This document shows, piece by piece, positions 54,106-64,000 of a stretch of DNA of 64,000 nucleotides (within the stretch, counting starts at the first letter, position 1; each line of letters opens with the position of its first letter). The position numbers were made by a program, and so were the translations under genes. The DNA comes from Natronocella acetinitrilica (GTDB lineage: Bacteria > Pseudomonadota > Gammaproteobacteria > Nitrococcales > Aquisalimonadaceae): assembly GCF_024170285.1 (NCBI RefSeq), contig NZ_JALJXV010000001.1:62001-126000 (forward strand). The letters are read 5' to 3'. Under the pieces are notes generated by a model, which was not told the DNA's origin, searched no databases, and worked only from the letters and a program-made list of their open reading frames with translations.

Positions 54106-55337
54106 TGGAGGGGTCCAGGGGGGCGAGCGCCGTGGCCGGGGACTTGCCGGGCCTTTCCGGACGAGTCTTGCAGGCCATGGCGCGGCGAATCCGGCATGGC
54201 ACGCTGACCATCCAGATCAATGACCATCACAGCATGATCCGGGGCGAAGCCGCAGGCCCGGAGGCTCACCTGCGGTTGCATCGACCCTGGGCATTCCTGA
54301 CAAGGCTGTGGGGACATGGCGCGCTGGGGTTAGGCGAATCCTATCTCGCCGGTCACTGGGAAACCGATGACCTCACGGCACTGCTGGAACTGCTCGCGGT
54401 GAACGAACCCTACCTCGGTCGCTCCACCCGACCAAACGCGCTTGCCCGCAGCAGGCTGCTGCTCGAGCACCGCGGCAACCGCAACAACCACCGGGGCAGT
54501 CGGCGGAACATTGCGGCCCACTACGATCTTGGCAACGCTTTCTACAGGGAGTGGCTGGACGACACCATGACCTACTCCTCGGCTCTCTTCGAGGTGCCGG
54601 ACGTCGCACTGGAGGCAGCCCAGAACCGTAAGTACCAACGCATACTCGACCGCCTGGACCTGTCCCCTGGTGACCATATTCTGGAAATCGGTTGCGGCTG
54701 GGGCGGACTGGCCATCGCTGCGGCACGGCGCGGGGCAAGGGTTACCGGCCTTACCCTCTCGCAGGAACAATTGGCCTACGCCCGGGAACGGGTCACCGAG
54801 CTCCGCCTGGATGAGGCCATCGATCTGCGACTCCAGGACTACCGGGATGTGACCGGACATTTCGATCATGTCGTCTCCATCGAGATGTTCGAGGCCGTGG
54901 GCGAGGAGTACTGGCCCACCTATTTCGAGAGCGTTGCGCGCTCGCTTCGCCCCGGTGGACGAGCCGCGCTGCAGGTCATCACCATCGACGAGGACTGGTA
55001 CCAGCAATATCGGTCGACGCCGGACTTCATCCAGCGCTACGTGTTCCCCGGCGGCATGCTGCCCACCGTGGAACAGTTCACACGCATCGCCGGGGCAACC
55101 GGGCTCAAGGTCGCGGACATGGGCTTTTTCGGGGAACATTACGCCCGCACGCTGCGGCGCTGGCATCAGCAATTCCTCGATGCTCTGCATCGCGTGGAGG
55201 AACTCGGCTACGACCAGCACTTCCAGCGCATCTGGCGCTATTACCTGAGCTACTGTGAAGCAGGCTTTCGCATCGGACGCATCAATCTCATGCAAACCAC
55301 GCTGCAGAAGCCCCACGAGGCGGCTTGCAGCCGGTGA
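54105..55337 (+). CDS. Cyclopropane-fatty-acyl-phospholipid synthase-like SAM methyltransferase
   Basis: A 410-residue CFA-synthase family enzyme. Its N-terminal lipid-binding domain (~20-130) is followed by the SAM-binding motif ILEIGCGWGGLAIAAARRGA (~residue 187), QEQLAYA, SIEMFEAVGEEYW and FIQRYVFPGGMLP. The family's C-terminal cysteine lies in YLSYCEAGFRIGRINL. It methylates unsaturated acyl chains of phospholipids; whether the product is cyclopropane or a methyl-branched/furan precursor cannot be decided. The start overlaps the DUF1365 stop. Confidence 0.92.
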   Translation: MEGSRGASAVAGDLPGLSGRVLQAMARRIRHGTLTIQINDHHSMIRGEAAGPEAHLRLHRPWAFLTRLWGHGALGLGESYLAGHWETDDLTALLELLAVNEPYLGRSTRPNALARSRLLLEHRGNRNNHRGSRRNIAAHYDLGNAFYREWLDDTMTYSSALFEVPDVALEAAQNRKYQRILDRLDLSPGDHILEIGCGWGGLAIAAARRGARVTGLTLSQEQLAYARERVTELRLDEAIDLRLQDYRDVTGHFDHVVSIEMFEAVGEEYWPTYFESVARSLRPGGRAALQVITIDEDWYQQYRSTPDFIQRYVFPGGMLPTVEQFTRIAGATGLKVADMGFFGEHYARTLRRWHQQFLDALHRVEELGYDQHFQRIWRYYLSYCEAGFRIGRINLMQTTLQKPHEAACSR

Positions 55338-55450
55338 CCTCAGACACGGCCGCCGCGCTCCATCAGAACCGCATGGCGTTTGCCAAGGAGAGCCCCGTTT
55401 CCTATGCTGCCGACTCTGATCCGCATGGCACCCGCCGGAGTCACTCGACC

Positions 55451-56350
55451 ATGAACCGTCTATTGCCACCCGTAGTCCTTTCCAGCGCGCTGATCCTGGC
55501 CGCCTGTACATCCACACCCGAGCCCGAGTCAGCGCCGGTAACGGCGGCAGAGTTTCTGCAGCAGCCCGCGCAGGAAAACCTGATTGGCAGCGGCGATGCC
55601 ATTGAAACCGTTGGACTCGAGGATCTGCTGACGCTGGATGCCGATGAGGAGCCCACGGACCGTGATGGCGATCGGGAAGGCGCCACCCTTGGTCGCAACA
55701 CCTCGGTCACCCTGCTGATCGACCCTACGGTGGACCCACGACTGGCGCAGCGACTGGTGGCGGTGAGCCTGGACTACCCGATCACCGTCGCTGAGCAGTG
55801 GGATGCACTACCGGCGACGATCGGAGACTGCGCAGCCCTGGATCTGTCCAGCGAGTGCCTGGCGGCACTGCGGGATGAAACGCCCAGCCATGGATTGCTG
55901 GTCATCGAAGGCGCCGGTGAGGCACGACTGCGGCTGCGCCACTACGAACTGCGCATGGGCCATGCGGGGCGCATCCGCAACGTCGCGCTGCCCATTGCAA
56001 ACGGGACAGTGCCGCGCGCAAGCCTGGATCAACTGGCAGACAACATGCTTCTTGAGATCACCGACCGGGCCCGCCTACTCCCCTGGAGCGCCGGGATTGC
56101 CGGTTCGCAGAATGGCCTGTGGCGGATCAACGTCCGGGAATCCGACGGACTTTCCCCGGGGGATAGCCTGATTGCCCTGCGCGGCGATAGAACCTTGCGG
56201 AATGTGCTGGGGGAGCCCGTGTCCTGGATGCCCGGTACGGCGGTGGCCCGTCTGGTCATCGAGGGCTACGGTGACGACGGTTTTGCCCTGGTCAGGTTGG
56301 ACCAGGGCAGCTCACCGCGAAGCAGCGACTTGCTGGTTCCCGCACCGTAG
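55451..56350 (+). CDS. Lipoprotein of unknown function
   Basis: A 299-residue predicted lipoprotein with lipobox LILAAC (Cys ~residue 20) and a Thr/Pro/Glu-rich start. An acidic region (LLTLDADEEPTDRDGDREGA) follows, then a globular part with two cysteines in GDCAALDLSSECLAAL that may form a disulfide. A C-terminal beta-rich module (~210-299, IAGSQNGLWRINVRESDGLSPGDSLIALRGDRTL) looks like a small barrel. I do not recognise a family. It lies 113 bp after the cfa-like gene and is convergent with rho. Confidence 0.8.
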   Translation: MNRLLPPVVLSSALILAACTSTPEPESAPVTAAEFLQQPAQENLIGSGDAIETVGLEDLLTLDADEEPTDRDGDREGATLGRNTSVTLLIDPTVDPRLAQRLVAVSLDYPITVAEQWDALPATIGDCAALDLSSECLAALRDETPSHGLLVIEGAGEARLRLRHYELRMGHAGRIRNVALPIANGTVPRASLDQLADNMLLEITDRARLLPWSAGIAGSQNGLWRINVRESDGLSPGDSLIALRGDRTLRNVLGEPVSWMPGTAVARLVIEGYGDDGFALVRLDQGSSPRSSDLLVPAP

Positions 56351-56367
56351 CGGGGTCGATGCGCAGG

Positions 56368-57624
<1,257 letters not shown>

Positions 57625-57853
57625 GACTTTGCTTCTGGTCTCGATGTGGAATGGGCTCCGGCGGCAAGCCGGACCAATCTGTGATTACTCTTGGCAAGAT
57701 CTCCGCCGCGCCTGGCTGGGCGCACTGCCACCAGGGATGTCGCTCTCCGTGTTCCGCACTGCACGGGGCCGGAGCCTGAGGCGGTCGGGATACTTGCGTC
57801 TGTATTAAGTCTGCCGGCGGCGTTGGGATGGCCGCCGGCCATCGGGGCGATAA
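57625..57853 (-). other. 229-nt trxA-rho intergenic leader with two hairpins
   Basis: Between the trxA stop and the rho ATG on the minus strand. It contains a 9-bp GC stem with a 9-nt loop (57839-57831 with 57821-57813), followed by AGACTTAATAC, which is a poor U-tract. A second stem, TCCGGC/GCCGGA (57673-57668 with 57662-57657), lies 33 nt before the rho start. The first may end trxA mRNA weakly; the region may serve Rho autoregulation, known for rho leaders in other bacteria. No leader peptide is convincing. Confidence 0.5.
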
Positions 57854-58180
57854 TCAGAGATTGCTGTCGATGAACGCCGTTAGCTGCGATTTCGACAAGG
57901 CGCCCACCTTGGTGGCTTCCACCGCTCCGCCCTTGAAGAGCATCAGCGTTGGAATGCCACGGATGCCGAATTTCGGTGGAGTCTCGGGATTCTCGTCGAT
58001 ATTCAGCTTCGCCACTTTCAGGCGACCGGAATACTCCTGAGAGACTTCATCAAGTATGGGCGCAATCATCTTGCACGGCCCACACCACTCGGCCCAGTAA
58101 TCTACAAGAACAGGACCATCCGATTTGAGAACCTCATCTTCGAAGTTGTCATCGGTGACGTACACTATCTCTCCGCTCAC
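57854..58180 (-). CDS. trxA: Thioredoxin 1
   Basis: A 108-residue thioredoxin with the active site WCGPCK (about residues 32-37) and the cis-proline in [14 protein letters not shown]. It reduces cytoplasmic disulfides, including those of ribonucleotide reductase. The start is GTG 58180 with GGAGG ten bases upstream. A near-consensus promoter lies ~130 nt upstream, giving a long leader. Confidence 0.98.
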   Translation of the reverse strand: MSGEIVYVTDDNFEDEVLKSDGPVLVDYWAEWCGPCKMIAPILDEVSQEYSGRLKVAKLNIDENPETPPKFGIRGIPTLMLFKGGAVEATKVGALSKSQLTAFIDSNL

Positions 58181-58531
58181 GGTGTCGAGCCTCCAGCAAT
58201 ATCTTCGGATTCGGAGTAATGCGCGTGACCTAGGCCATTCGCTGTCGGGTGGAATTCGGGCTGCAAAAGCGGGGACCCTGCGGACGCACCGTTGTCGGCG
58301 TCGTTGAGTAATGTCGGAACCTTAGCTCCCGTGAAAACCGTTGTCAATCGGCAGCAGCGGTGGCGAACACCTCCGGCGACAACGCAGCGAAAACAAACCG
58401 CTGCTTTGCAGGTCTGATACATTACCGGAGAGGCCATTACAACGCGTGGCTTTCCGCACCGCGCAGAACGGCGCGGGCGAGACAGAAACAAGGGGCGGCC
58501 ACTCCACGGCTTGGCACGCCACGGGACAGGT
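58181..58531. other. 351-bp divergent region between trxA and gspC
   Basis: It contains the trxA promoter and leader on the minus strand (listed separately). On the plus strand I find no clear -35/-10 pair for the secretion operon, although GATACATTA near 58423 could be part of a -10. Short reading frames here are not supported by codon pattern or ribosome-binding sites. Confidence 0.5.
58319..58347 (-). promoter_or_regulatory. Sigma-70 promoter of trxA
   Basis: On the minus strand a perfect TTGACA (58347-58342) and TAAGGT (58324-58319) are 17 nt apart. The start site would be near 58312, leaving a ~130-nt 5' leader before the GTG of trxA. Confidence 0.72.
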
Positions 58532-59446
58532 ATGCAAGGCATCAGCACCGCAGTTCGATCAGCCCTCTCCGGCACCGGCTCCCGCGTTGGCGTGGTGGCT
58601 GGCACCGTGGTGCTGGTGGTGGCGCTTGCCTATACGCTGGCCGAACTCACCTGGCAGTTGCTGCCCGTGGAACAGAGCGCGGCGCCACCACCTGCCGCAC
58701 GCCAGGAGAGCCCCAGCAGTTCCTCTGACAGGCCCAGCGCCGGAGACACCGTTGCCGCGCTGCGTCTGTTCGGTGCTCCGGGTGCCCTCAACGGCGGCAG
58801 CGTCCGGCAGATCCCCGTGGATGCGCCGGACACCCGTCTGAACCTCACCTTGCGCGGCGTGCTGTACGACCCGGGCGATCAACTCGCCCGCGTGATCATT
58901 GCCACCGGCGGCCGCAACGAAGATGTCTACCGGGTCGGCGACGAGCTGACAGGCGGCGCTACGATCGACGCCATTATGCAGGATCGGGTCATCCTGTTGC
59001 GCGAGGGGCGCCATGAGACACTGCGCCTGCCTGAGGACCAGATACGCGGTGGCACGCCGGTGGCGCTGGACACCCTGCCCGGGGGAGCCCCGGAGATCAG
59101 CGAGGACAACGTCGGTATCGACGACGCTGGCACAGGCATGGATGACGACATGCGCCAGACACTGTTGCAGAACCCCGACGACTTCACCCGCTACGTGCAG
59201 CCACAACCGTATATGGTGGACGGCGAGTTCCGCGGATTCCGGCTACAAGCCGGATCGGACCCGCAGGTCATGCAGTCCGTCGGCCTGGAGGCCGGCGATA
59301 TCGTCACGGAAATCAACGGGCAACTCCTGGACAATCCCCAGGTGGGGATCGCCACGCTGCGCGATGCAGCCGAGCAGAATCGTCTTGATCTGACGATACT
59401 TCGCGATGGGGCAACCCGAACCATTACGATCGAATTCGACAACTGA
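58532..59446 (+). CDS. gspC: Type II secretion system protein C
   Basis: A 304-residue inner-membrane clamp linking the T2SS platform to the secretin. It has one membrane segment (~residues 18-45), a Pro/Ser linker, an HR domain (~75-150, RLNLTLRGVLYDPGDQLARVIIA, EDVYRVGDEL) and a C-terminal PDZ-like domain (~215-304, GFRLQAGSDPQVMQSVGLEAGDIVTEINGQ). ATG 58532 is used; an upstream TTG at 58511 is possible. Its stop overlaps gspD (TGATG). Confidence 0.93.
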   Translation: MQGISTAVRSALSGTGSRVGVVAGTVVLVVALAYTLAELTWQLLPVEQSAAPPPAARQESPSSSSDRPSAGDTVAALRLFGAPGALNGGSVRQIPVDAPDTRLNLTLRGVLYDPGDQLARVIIATGGRNEDVYRVGDELTGGATIDAIMQDRVILLREGRHETLRLPEDQIRGGTPVALDTLPGGAPEISEDNVGIDDAGTGMDDDMRQTLLQNPDDFTRYVQPQPYMVDGEFRGFRLQAGSDPQVMQSVGLEAGDIVTEINGQLLDNPQVGIATLRDAAEQNRLDLTILRDGATRTITIEFDN

Positions 59447-61407
59447 TGGCGGGCCGAATGATGGGCATGGGGACACTGAAGGGACGGCGGGTTGGAGCGT
59501 TGGCCAGCACCTGTATTCTGGGCCTGCTGCTCACCCTTGCCGCGGGCCCCATCGCCGCGCAGCAGGAACGCGTGGAACGGGGTCAGCCGGTAACACTCAA
59601 CCTCAAGGACGCCGACATCAGGGCCTTGATCAATACCGTTGCAGAAGTCACCGGGCGAAACTTCATCATCGATCCACGGGTACGCGGCCAGGTCACACTG
59701 ATATCCCGTGCACCCATGGAGCCGGACGAACTCTATCGCGCCTTCCTGTCAGTCCTGCAGGTCCACGGCTTCGCCACCGTTCCGGCGGGAGAAGTCATCA
59801 AGATCATCCCGGACGCCAACGCCAAGCAGCTCGGCCCGGACATGGGCACGGCCGCCGCCAGCGACGATATCGTGACCACCGTAATCCAGGTGGAGAACGT
59901 CCCGGTGGCGCAGCTCGTTCCCATCCTGCGCCCGCTGTTGCCGCAGCAGGGCCATCTTGCCGCCTATCCACCCACCAATGTGCTGATCGTCTCCGACAGG
60001 TCCGGTAACGTGGAGCGTATCGCCGCACTGGTCCAGGAAGTCGACCGGGCCGGGGACGACGAGATCGACATCGTGCGCCTGCAGCACGCCTCCGTCGGAG
60101 AGATGGTGCGGATACTCAACAGCCTGCGACGCACCGATGCAGAAACCGTCCCGGCGCAGCAGGTACAGATTGCCGCTGACGAGCGCACCAACAGCGTGCT
60201 GCTCTCCGGCGACCGGGCACAGCGGCTGCGCATGCGCGCTCTGATCGCGCAACTCGACGACCCCATGGAGGACGAGGGCGATACCCACGTCATCTACCTG
60301 CGCTACAGTCGGGCAGAAGATCTGGTGACGGTGTTGCAGGGCGTGACCGAGAGCATGCGCGAGCGCCAGGAAGAGGCTGGGCAGAATGGAGATGCCCGTG
60401 CCATCAGCATCCAGGCGGAGGAAACCACCAACTCCCTGGTGATCACGGCGCCACCGGCCATGATGCAGTCCCTGCGCTCGGTGATCGACCGGCTCGACAT
60501 CCGCCGTGCACAGATCCTCGTCGAGGCCGCCATCGCCGAGATCTCCGAGGAACGGGGTAGCGAACGCGGTGTGCAATGGTTTGTCGATGGCAGCGACGGC
60601 GAGGGATTCGCCAGCCTGACCAACTTCGGTGGTGTCGGCACCAGCATTGGCTCGCTGCTGACCCTGGGCAGTTCCCAGCCCCAGGTGGATGACGGCCTGA
60701 GCATGGTGGTGGGCGATCTGGACAGCCGCATCCGATTTGGGGCCTTTATCCGGGCGCTGGCCTCGGACCGCAATACCAACATCCTGTCCACGCCATCGTT
60801 GGTGACCATGGATAATCAGGAAGCGGAAATCCGCGTCGCCGAGAATCGCCCCTTCGTCACCGGCCAGTTCACTTCCGAAGGGCGCAACGTCACCAACCCG
60901 TTCCAGACCATCGACCGGGAAGACGTGGGCATCATTCTCAAGATCAAGCCGCAGATCAACGAGGGCAACGCCATCCAGCTGGAGATCGAGCAGGAGGCGT
61001 CCAATGTCATCGGCACAACCGCAGCGGGCCCGATCACCAACAGGCGTACCATCCAGACCCATGTGCTGGTGGACGATGGCCAGGTCATCGCCCTGGGCGG
61101 CCTGATGGACGACGACGTGCAGGAGCAGGAGCAACGTGTCCCAGGCCTTGGCTCACTGCCGATTCTGGGCGAGCTGTTCCGTTATCGCTCCACCAGTACC
61201 ACCAAGCGCAACCTGATGGTGTTCATGCAGCCCACAATTGTCAGGGACCGCGCCATTGCCGACGATTTCTCCGGGCGCAAGTACAACTTCATGCGGGCCC
61301 AGCAACTGGATCGCCAGCAGCAGGGCGTCAGCATGGTCAGCGGTACCCGCCCCGGCGTGCTGCCGTCGCTGGAACGCGCTGAACTGCCGAGACCATTCGA
61401 CCCATGA
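59446..61407 (+). CDS. gspD: Type II secretion system secretin GspD
   Basis: A 653-residue outer-membrane secretin. A signal peptide ends near IAA (residue ~38). Periplasmic N0-N3 domains follow (~45-350; [37 protein letters not shown] is N0). The secretin domain carries [18 protein letters not shown] near the gate. The C-terminal S-domain-like tail is short. It forms the multimeric exit channel for folded exoproteins. Overlapping starts and stops with gspC and gspE indicate a tight operon. Confidence 0.97.
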   Translation: MAGRMMGMGTLKGRRVGALASTCILGLLLTLAAGPIAAQQERVERGQPVTLNLKDADIRALINTVAEVTGRNFIIDPRVRGQVTLISRAPMEPDELYRAFLSVLQVHGFATVPAGEVIKIIPDANAKQLGPDMGTAAASDDIVTTVIQVENVPVAQLVPILRPLLPQQGHLAAYPPTNVLIVSDRSGNVERIAALVQEVDRAGDDEIDIVRLQHASVGEMVRILNSLRRTDAETVPAQQVQIAADERTNSVLLSGDRAQRLRMRALIAQLDDPMEDEGDTHVIYLRYSRAEDLVTVLQGVTESMRERQEEAGQNGDARAISIQAEETTNSLVITAPPAMMQSLRSVIDRLDIRRAQILVEAAIAEISEERGSERGVQWFVDGSDGEGFASLTNFGGVGTSIGSLLTLGSSQPQVDDGLSMVVGDLDSRIRFGAFIRALASDRNTNILSTPSLVTMDNQEAEIRVAENRPFVTGQFTSEGRNVTNPFQTIDREDVGIILKIKPQINEGNAIQLEIEQEASNVIGTTAAGPITNRRTIQTHVLVDDGQVIALGGLMDDDVQEQEQRVPGLGSLPILGELFRYRSTSTTKRNLMVFMQPTIVRDRAIADDFSGRKYNFMRAQQLDRQQQGVSMVSGTRPGVLPSLERAELPRPFDP

Positions 61408-62993
61408 CTGAACGTGTGATACCGCTAAGGCTGGCTTCGGACGAGGAGCACACACCGGAGACTGTGGCGACGCAGCCGGTTGCTGCGCCGCCCTCCGGAG
61501 TCCGTCAGTTCGACCGACCGAGCTTCGCCTTTGCACGTCGCCATGGCCTGGTGGTCACGGGCATTGAGGATGAGCGGGCCGTGGTGGTCATGCGCGCGGG
61601 TGCGCCCAGCGCCGGCATCAGCGAGTTGCGCCGCAGCCTCGGCATGCCGCTACGGCTCAAGCGTGCCACGGCGGCGGAGTTCGAGGACGCCCTGCGCATC
61701 AACTATGAGCGCGGCAGCGGTGAAGCCGCGCAGATGGTGGAGGACCTGGGCGACGACCTGGATCTTTCCAGCATTGCCGAATCCCTGCCGGAGCCCGCCG
61801 ACCTGCTGGAAAGCGAGGATGATGCGCCGATCATCCGGCTGATCAATGCGCTATTGAGCGAGGCAATCAAGGAGAACGCCTCGGATATCCACGTCGAGCC
61901 CTTCGAACACAAGCTGGTTGTGCGTTTCAGGGTGGACGGCATCCTCCGCGAAGTGCTGCAGCCGCCCCGGGTCATGGCGCCGCTGCTGATTTCCCGGATC
62001 AAGGTCATGGCGCGGCTCGATATCGCCGAAAAGCGGCTGCCCCAGGACGGCCGTATCGGCCTGCGCATCGCCGGACGGGCGGTGGACGTGCGTGTCTCCA
62101 CGCTGCCATCGGGTCATGGCGAGCGGGTGGTGCTGCGTTTGCTGGACAAGCAGGCGGGGCGGCTCGACCTCAGCCACCTGGGCATGCCCGAGCGGCTGCG
62201 CAACATGCTCCACGACATCATCCACCGGCCCCACGGTATCCTGCTGGTGACCGGCCCCACCGGCTCCGGCAAGACCACCACGCTGTACGCGGCCCTCACC
62301 CAGCTCAATGACGCCTCCCGCAGCATACTCACGGTGGAAGACCCAATTGAGTATTACCTGGAGGGCATCGGCCAGACCCAGGTGAACAGCAAGGTGAACA
62401 TGACCTTCGCCCGGGGGCTGCGGGCCATCCTGCGACAGGACCCGGACGTGGTCATGGTGGGTGAAATCCGCGATCTGGAAACCGCGGAAATCGCGGTACA
62501 GGCGTCCCTGACCGGTCATACCGTGCTCTCCACCCTGCACACAAACACCGCCGTTGGCGCGGTGAGTCGACTGCGGGACATGGGTGTCGAGCCATTCCTG
62601 ATGGCGTCCAGCCTGATCGGCGTGATGTCGCAACGCCTGGTGCGCCTGCTGTGCGAGCACTGCAAGTCGCCCTATACCGCCAACAGCCACGACTGCGAGC
62701 GCCTCGGCCTCGACCCCAGCCAGGAATACACCCTCTACCACGCCCAGGGGTGCGAGCATTGCAACGGCCTCGGCTATCGTGGTCGTGGCGGGATATTTGA
62801 ACTCGTTCCCGTGGACGACCATGTCCGCGGCATGATCCACGACGGTGTGTCCGAGCAGTTGATCGAGCGCTACGCCCGGCAGAGGACACCAAGCCTGCGT
62901 CAGGACGGGGTCCGCCGCATCCTGGATGGCCGCACCACCGTCGAGGAAGTCTTGCGGGTCACCACCGACGACACTCCGCCCATCGAGGCCTGA
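61404..62993 (+). CDS. gspE: Type II secretion system ATPase GspE
   Basis: A 529-residue secretion ATPase. N-terminal N1E domain (~40-130) is followed by the linker and N2E (~145-230, [22 protein letters not shown]) and the catalytic domain. Walker A is [10 protein letters not shown] (~residue 290), the Asp box [16 protein letters not shown] and Walker [16 protein letters not shown] tetracysteine zinc motif is intact (CEHCKSP ... GCEHC, ~residues 417-455). It powers pseudopilus assembly. Confidence 0.97.
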   Translation: MTERVIPLRLASDEEHTPETVATQPVAAPPSGVRQFDRPSFAFARRHGLVVTGIEDERAVVVMRAGAPSAGISELRRSLGMPLRLKRATAAEFEDALRINYERGSGEAAQMVEDLGDDLDLSSIAESLPEPADLLESEDDAPIIRLINALLSEAIKENASDIHVEPFEHKLVVRFRVDGILREVLQPPRVMAPLLISRIKVMARLDIAEKRLPQDGRIGLRIAGRAVDVRVSTLPSGHGERVVLRLLDKQAGRLDLSHLGMPERLRNMLHDIIHRPHGILLVTGPTGSGKTTTLYAALTQLNDASRSILTVEDPIEYYLEGIGQTQVNSKVNMTFARGLRAILRQDPDVVMVGEIRDLETAEIAVQASLTGHTVLSTLHTNTAVGAVSRLRDMGVEPFLMASSLIGVMSQRLVRLLCEHCKSPYTANSHDCERLGLDPSQEYTLYHAQGCEHCNGLGYRGRGGIFELVPVDDHVRGMIHDGVSEQLIERYARQRTPSLRQDGVRRILDGRTTVEEVLRVTTDDTPPIEA

Positions 62994-63028
62994 GCACCCA
63001 CCGACAGGGAACGAAGCGCACTTCCATC

Positions 63029-64000
63029 ATGGCGGCTTTCGAATACTCGGCACTCGACGGAAACGGCAAGGAGCTCAAGGGCGTACTGGAGGGCGATACC
63101 GCCCGCCAGGTGCGTCAGCAGCTTCGGGAGAAGGGCTGGGTTCCCCTCAGCGTGGATGCGGTCACCGAGCAGACCGCGGGCGGGGATAGCGGGCTCAGCC
63201 TGCGCATCGGCGGAGGCCTCAGTGCCACGGAACTGGCCATGGTGACACGGCAGCTGGCGACGCTGATCGGCTCCGGGCTGCCCCTGGAAGAGGCGCTGCG
63301 TGCCACTGCCCGCCAGAATGAAAGAGCCCGCACCCGCTCCATCATGACCGCCGTGCGGGCCAGGGTGATGGAGGGTTACAGCCTGGCGGACGGGCTCGGC
63401 CAGTTTCCTCGTGCATTTCCCGAGATGTTCCGGGCCACCGTCGCCGCCGGCGAGCAGACCGGCAAGCTGGACCTGGTGCTGGAGCGTCTCGCCGACTACA
63501 CGGAGAGCCGCCAGGAGATGCAGCAGAAGATCCGCCTGGCGTTGTTCTACCCTGCCATTCTGGTGGCAGTTGCGGTACTGGTGATCGTACTGCTGATGAC
63601 CTTCGTGGTGCCGGAGGTGACGGACGCCTTCGACACCGCCGGTCAATCCTTGCCGGCCATGACCCAGGGCATGATCGCCATCTCGGACTTCCTGCGCGAG
63701 CGAGGCGTGTTGCTGGTGATGGCATTGGTGGCGGCGGTGATCGGCTTTATCTACGCCCTGCGCAACCAGGGCTTTCGCCGTCGCTTCCACGCCGCGCAAC
63801 TGCGCCTGCCGCTGGTTCGCCACGTGGTGCGCGGGGCCAACGCAGCACGCTTCGCACGTACGTTCAGCATCCTCGCCAATGCCGGGGTGCCGGTGCTGGA
63901 GGCGATGCGCATATCATCGGAGGTGGTGACCAACCTGCCCATGCGCGACGCCGTGCAGTCGGCGGCGGTGATGGTCCGGGAAGGCACCGGCATCAGCCTG
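63029..64000 (+). CDS. gspF: Type II secretion system platform protein GspF, 3' end outside the window
   Basis: 324 codons are visible and the frame is open to the last base. The protein starts MAAFEYSALDGNGKELKGVLEGD, typical of GspF. Two T2SSF domains are evident: the first begins ATELAMVTRQLATLIGSGLPLEEAL. The membrane helix AILVAVAVLVIVLLMTFVVPE and a second near VMALVAAVIGFIYAL lead into the second repeat, beginning ARTFSILANAGVPVLEAMR. It is the inner-membrane platform coupling GspE to the pseudopilus. The gap after gspE is 35 bp, with a weak RBS. Confidence 0.95.
   Translation, partial: MAAFEYSALDGNGKELKGVLEGDTARQVRQQLREKGWVPLSVDAVTEQTAGGDSGLSLRIGGGLSATELAMVTRQLATLIGSGLPLEEALRATARQNERARTRSIMTAVRARVMEGYSLADGLGQFPRAFPEMFRATVAAGEQTGKLDLVLERLADYTESRQEMQQKIRLALFYPAILVAVAVLVIVLLMTFVVPEVTDAFDTAGQSLPAMTQGMIAISDFLRERGVLLVMALVAAVIGFIYALRNQGFRRRFHAAQLRLPLVRHVVRGANAARFARTFSILANAGVPVLEAMRISSEVVTNLPMRDAVQSAAVMVREGTGISL

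Overview
The window is a compact, high-GC, almost fully coding chromosome segment. Gene order and protein families point to a gammaproteobacterium. Diagnostic blocks are mrdA-rodA-mltB-rlpA-dacA-ybeD-lipB, lptD-surA-pdxA-rsmA-apaG-apaH, ygfB-pepP-ubiH-ubiI, zapA-6S RNA-ygfA, rpe-gph-trpEGDC-crp, trxA-rho and gspCDEF. The mixture resembles halophilic or alkaliphilic Ectothiorhodospiraceae (Chromatiales) more than enterics, but that placement is an inference from general impression. No phage, integrase, transposase gene, rRNA or CRISPR array was seen. This is mostly core genome.

Layout. 1-6.5 kb: cell elongation and wall genes (PBP2, RodA, MltB, RlpA, PBP5), then YbeD, LipB and an ElyC-like protein. 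6.5-10.7 kb, minus strand: amgK-murU (peptidoglycan sugar recycling) followed by a GCS2-type ligase and an M14/aspartoacylase-like hydrolase. 10.8-18.4 kb: the lptD-to-apaH outer-membrane and housekeeping cluster, with a universal stress gene inserted. 18.4-22 kb: ampD, an unusual DUF255-family protein lacking its thioredoxin domain, and an HDOD protein. 21.5-27.9 kb: ubiquinone hydroxylases, pepP, ygfB, then zapA, 6S RNA, ygfA and an EVE protein. 28-37.9 kb: Bax-like glucosaminidase, MepM-like endopeptidase, an EamA transporter, two tandem Slp lipoproteins, tex, ilvA and rpiA. 37.9-40 kb: an alkylation-repair hub (alkB, ogt, alkA) with a large nested palindrome in its divergent intergenic region. 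40-41.6 kb: rplM-rpsI-tRNA-Gln, plus a previously unannotated-looking small RNA with its own promoter and terminator. 41.3-43.9 kb: osmC-like, speD and a ferredoxin gene, divergent from crp. 43.9-49.4 kb: trp genes with gph and rpe. 49.5-56.4 kb: a CopD-like membrane protein, DjlA, a LuxR-type regulator and a divergent FAD-oxidoreductase/DUF1365/cyclopropane-synthase operon. 56.4-64 kb: rho, trxA and the start of a type II secretion operon.

The recurring theme is envelope biology: wall synthesis and remodelling (mrdA, rodA, mltB, rlpA, dacA, ampD, bax, mepM), wall recycling (amgK, murU, ampD), LPS export (lptD, surA), lipoproteins, fatty-acid modification and secretion. The two observations most worth testing are (a) the ~108-nt minus-strand RNA at 41142-41249, which carries a stretch identical to the 16S rRNA anti-Shine-Dalgarno core, and (b) the LuxR-type regulator separated from a lipid-modification operon by an array of three regularly spaced half-sites and a second perfect dyad. 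All coordinates and alignments were made by eye; no database search was run.
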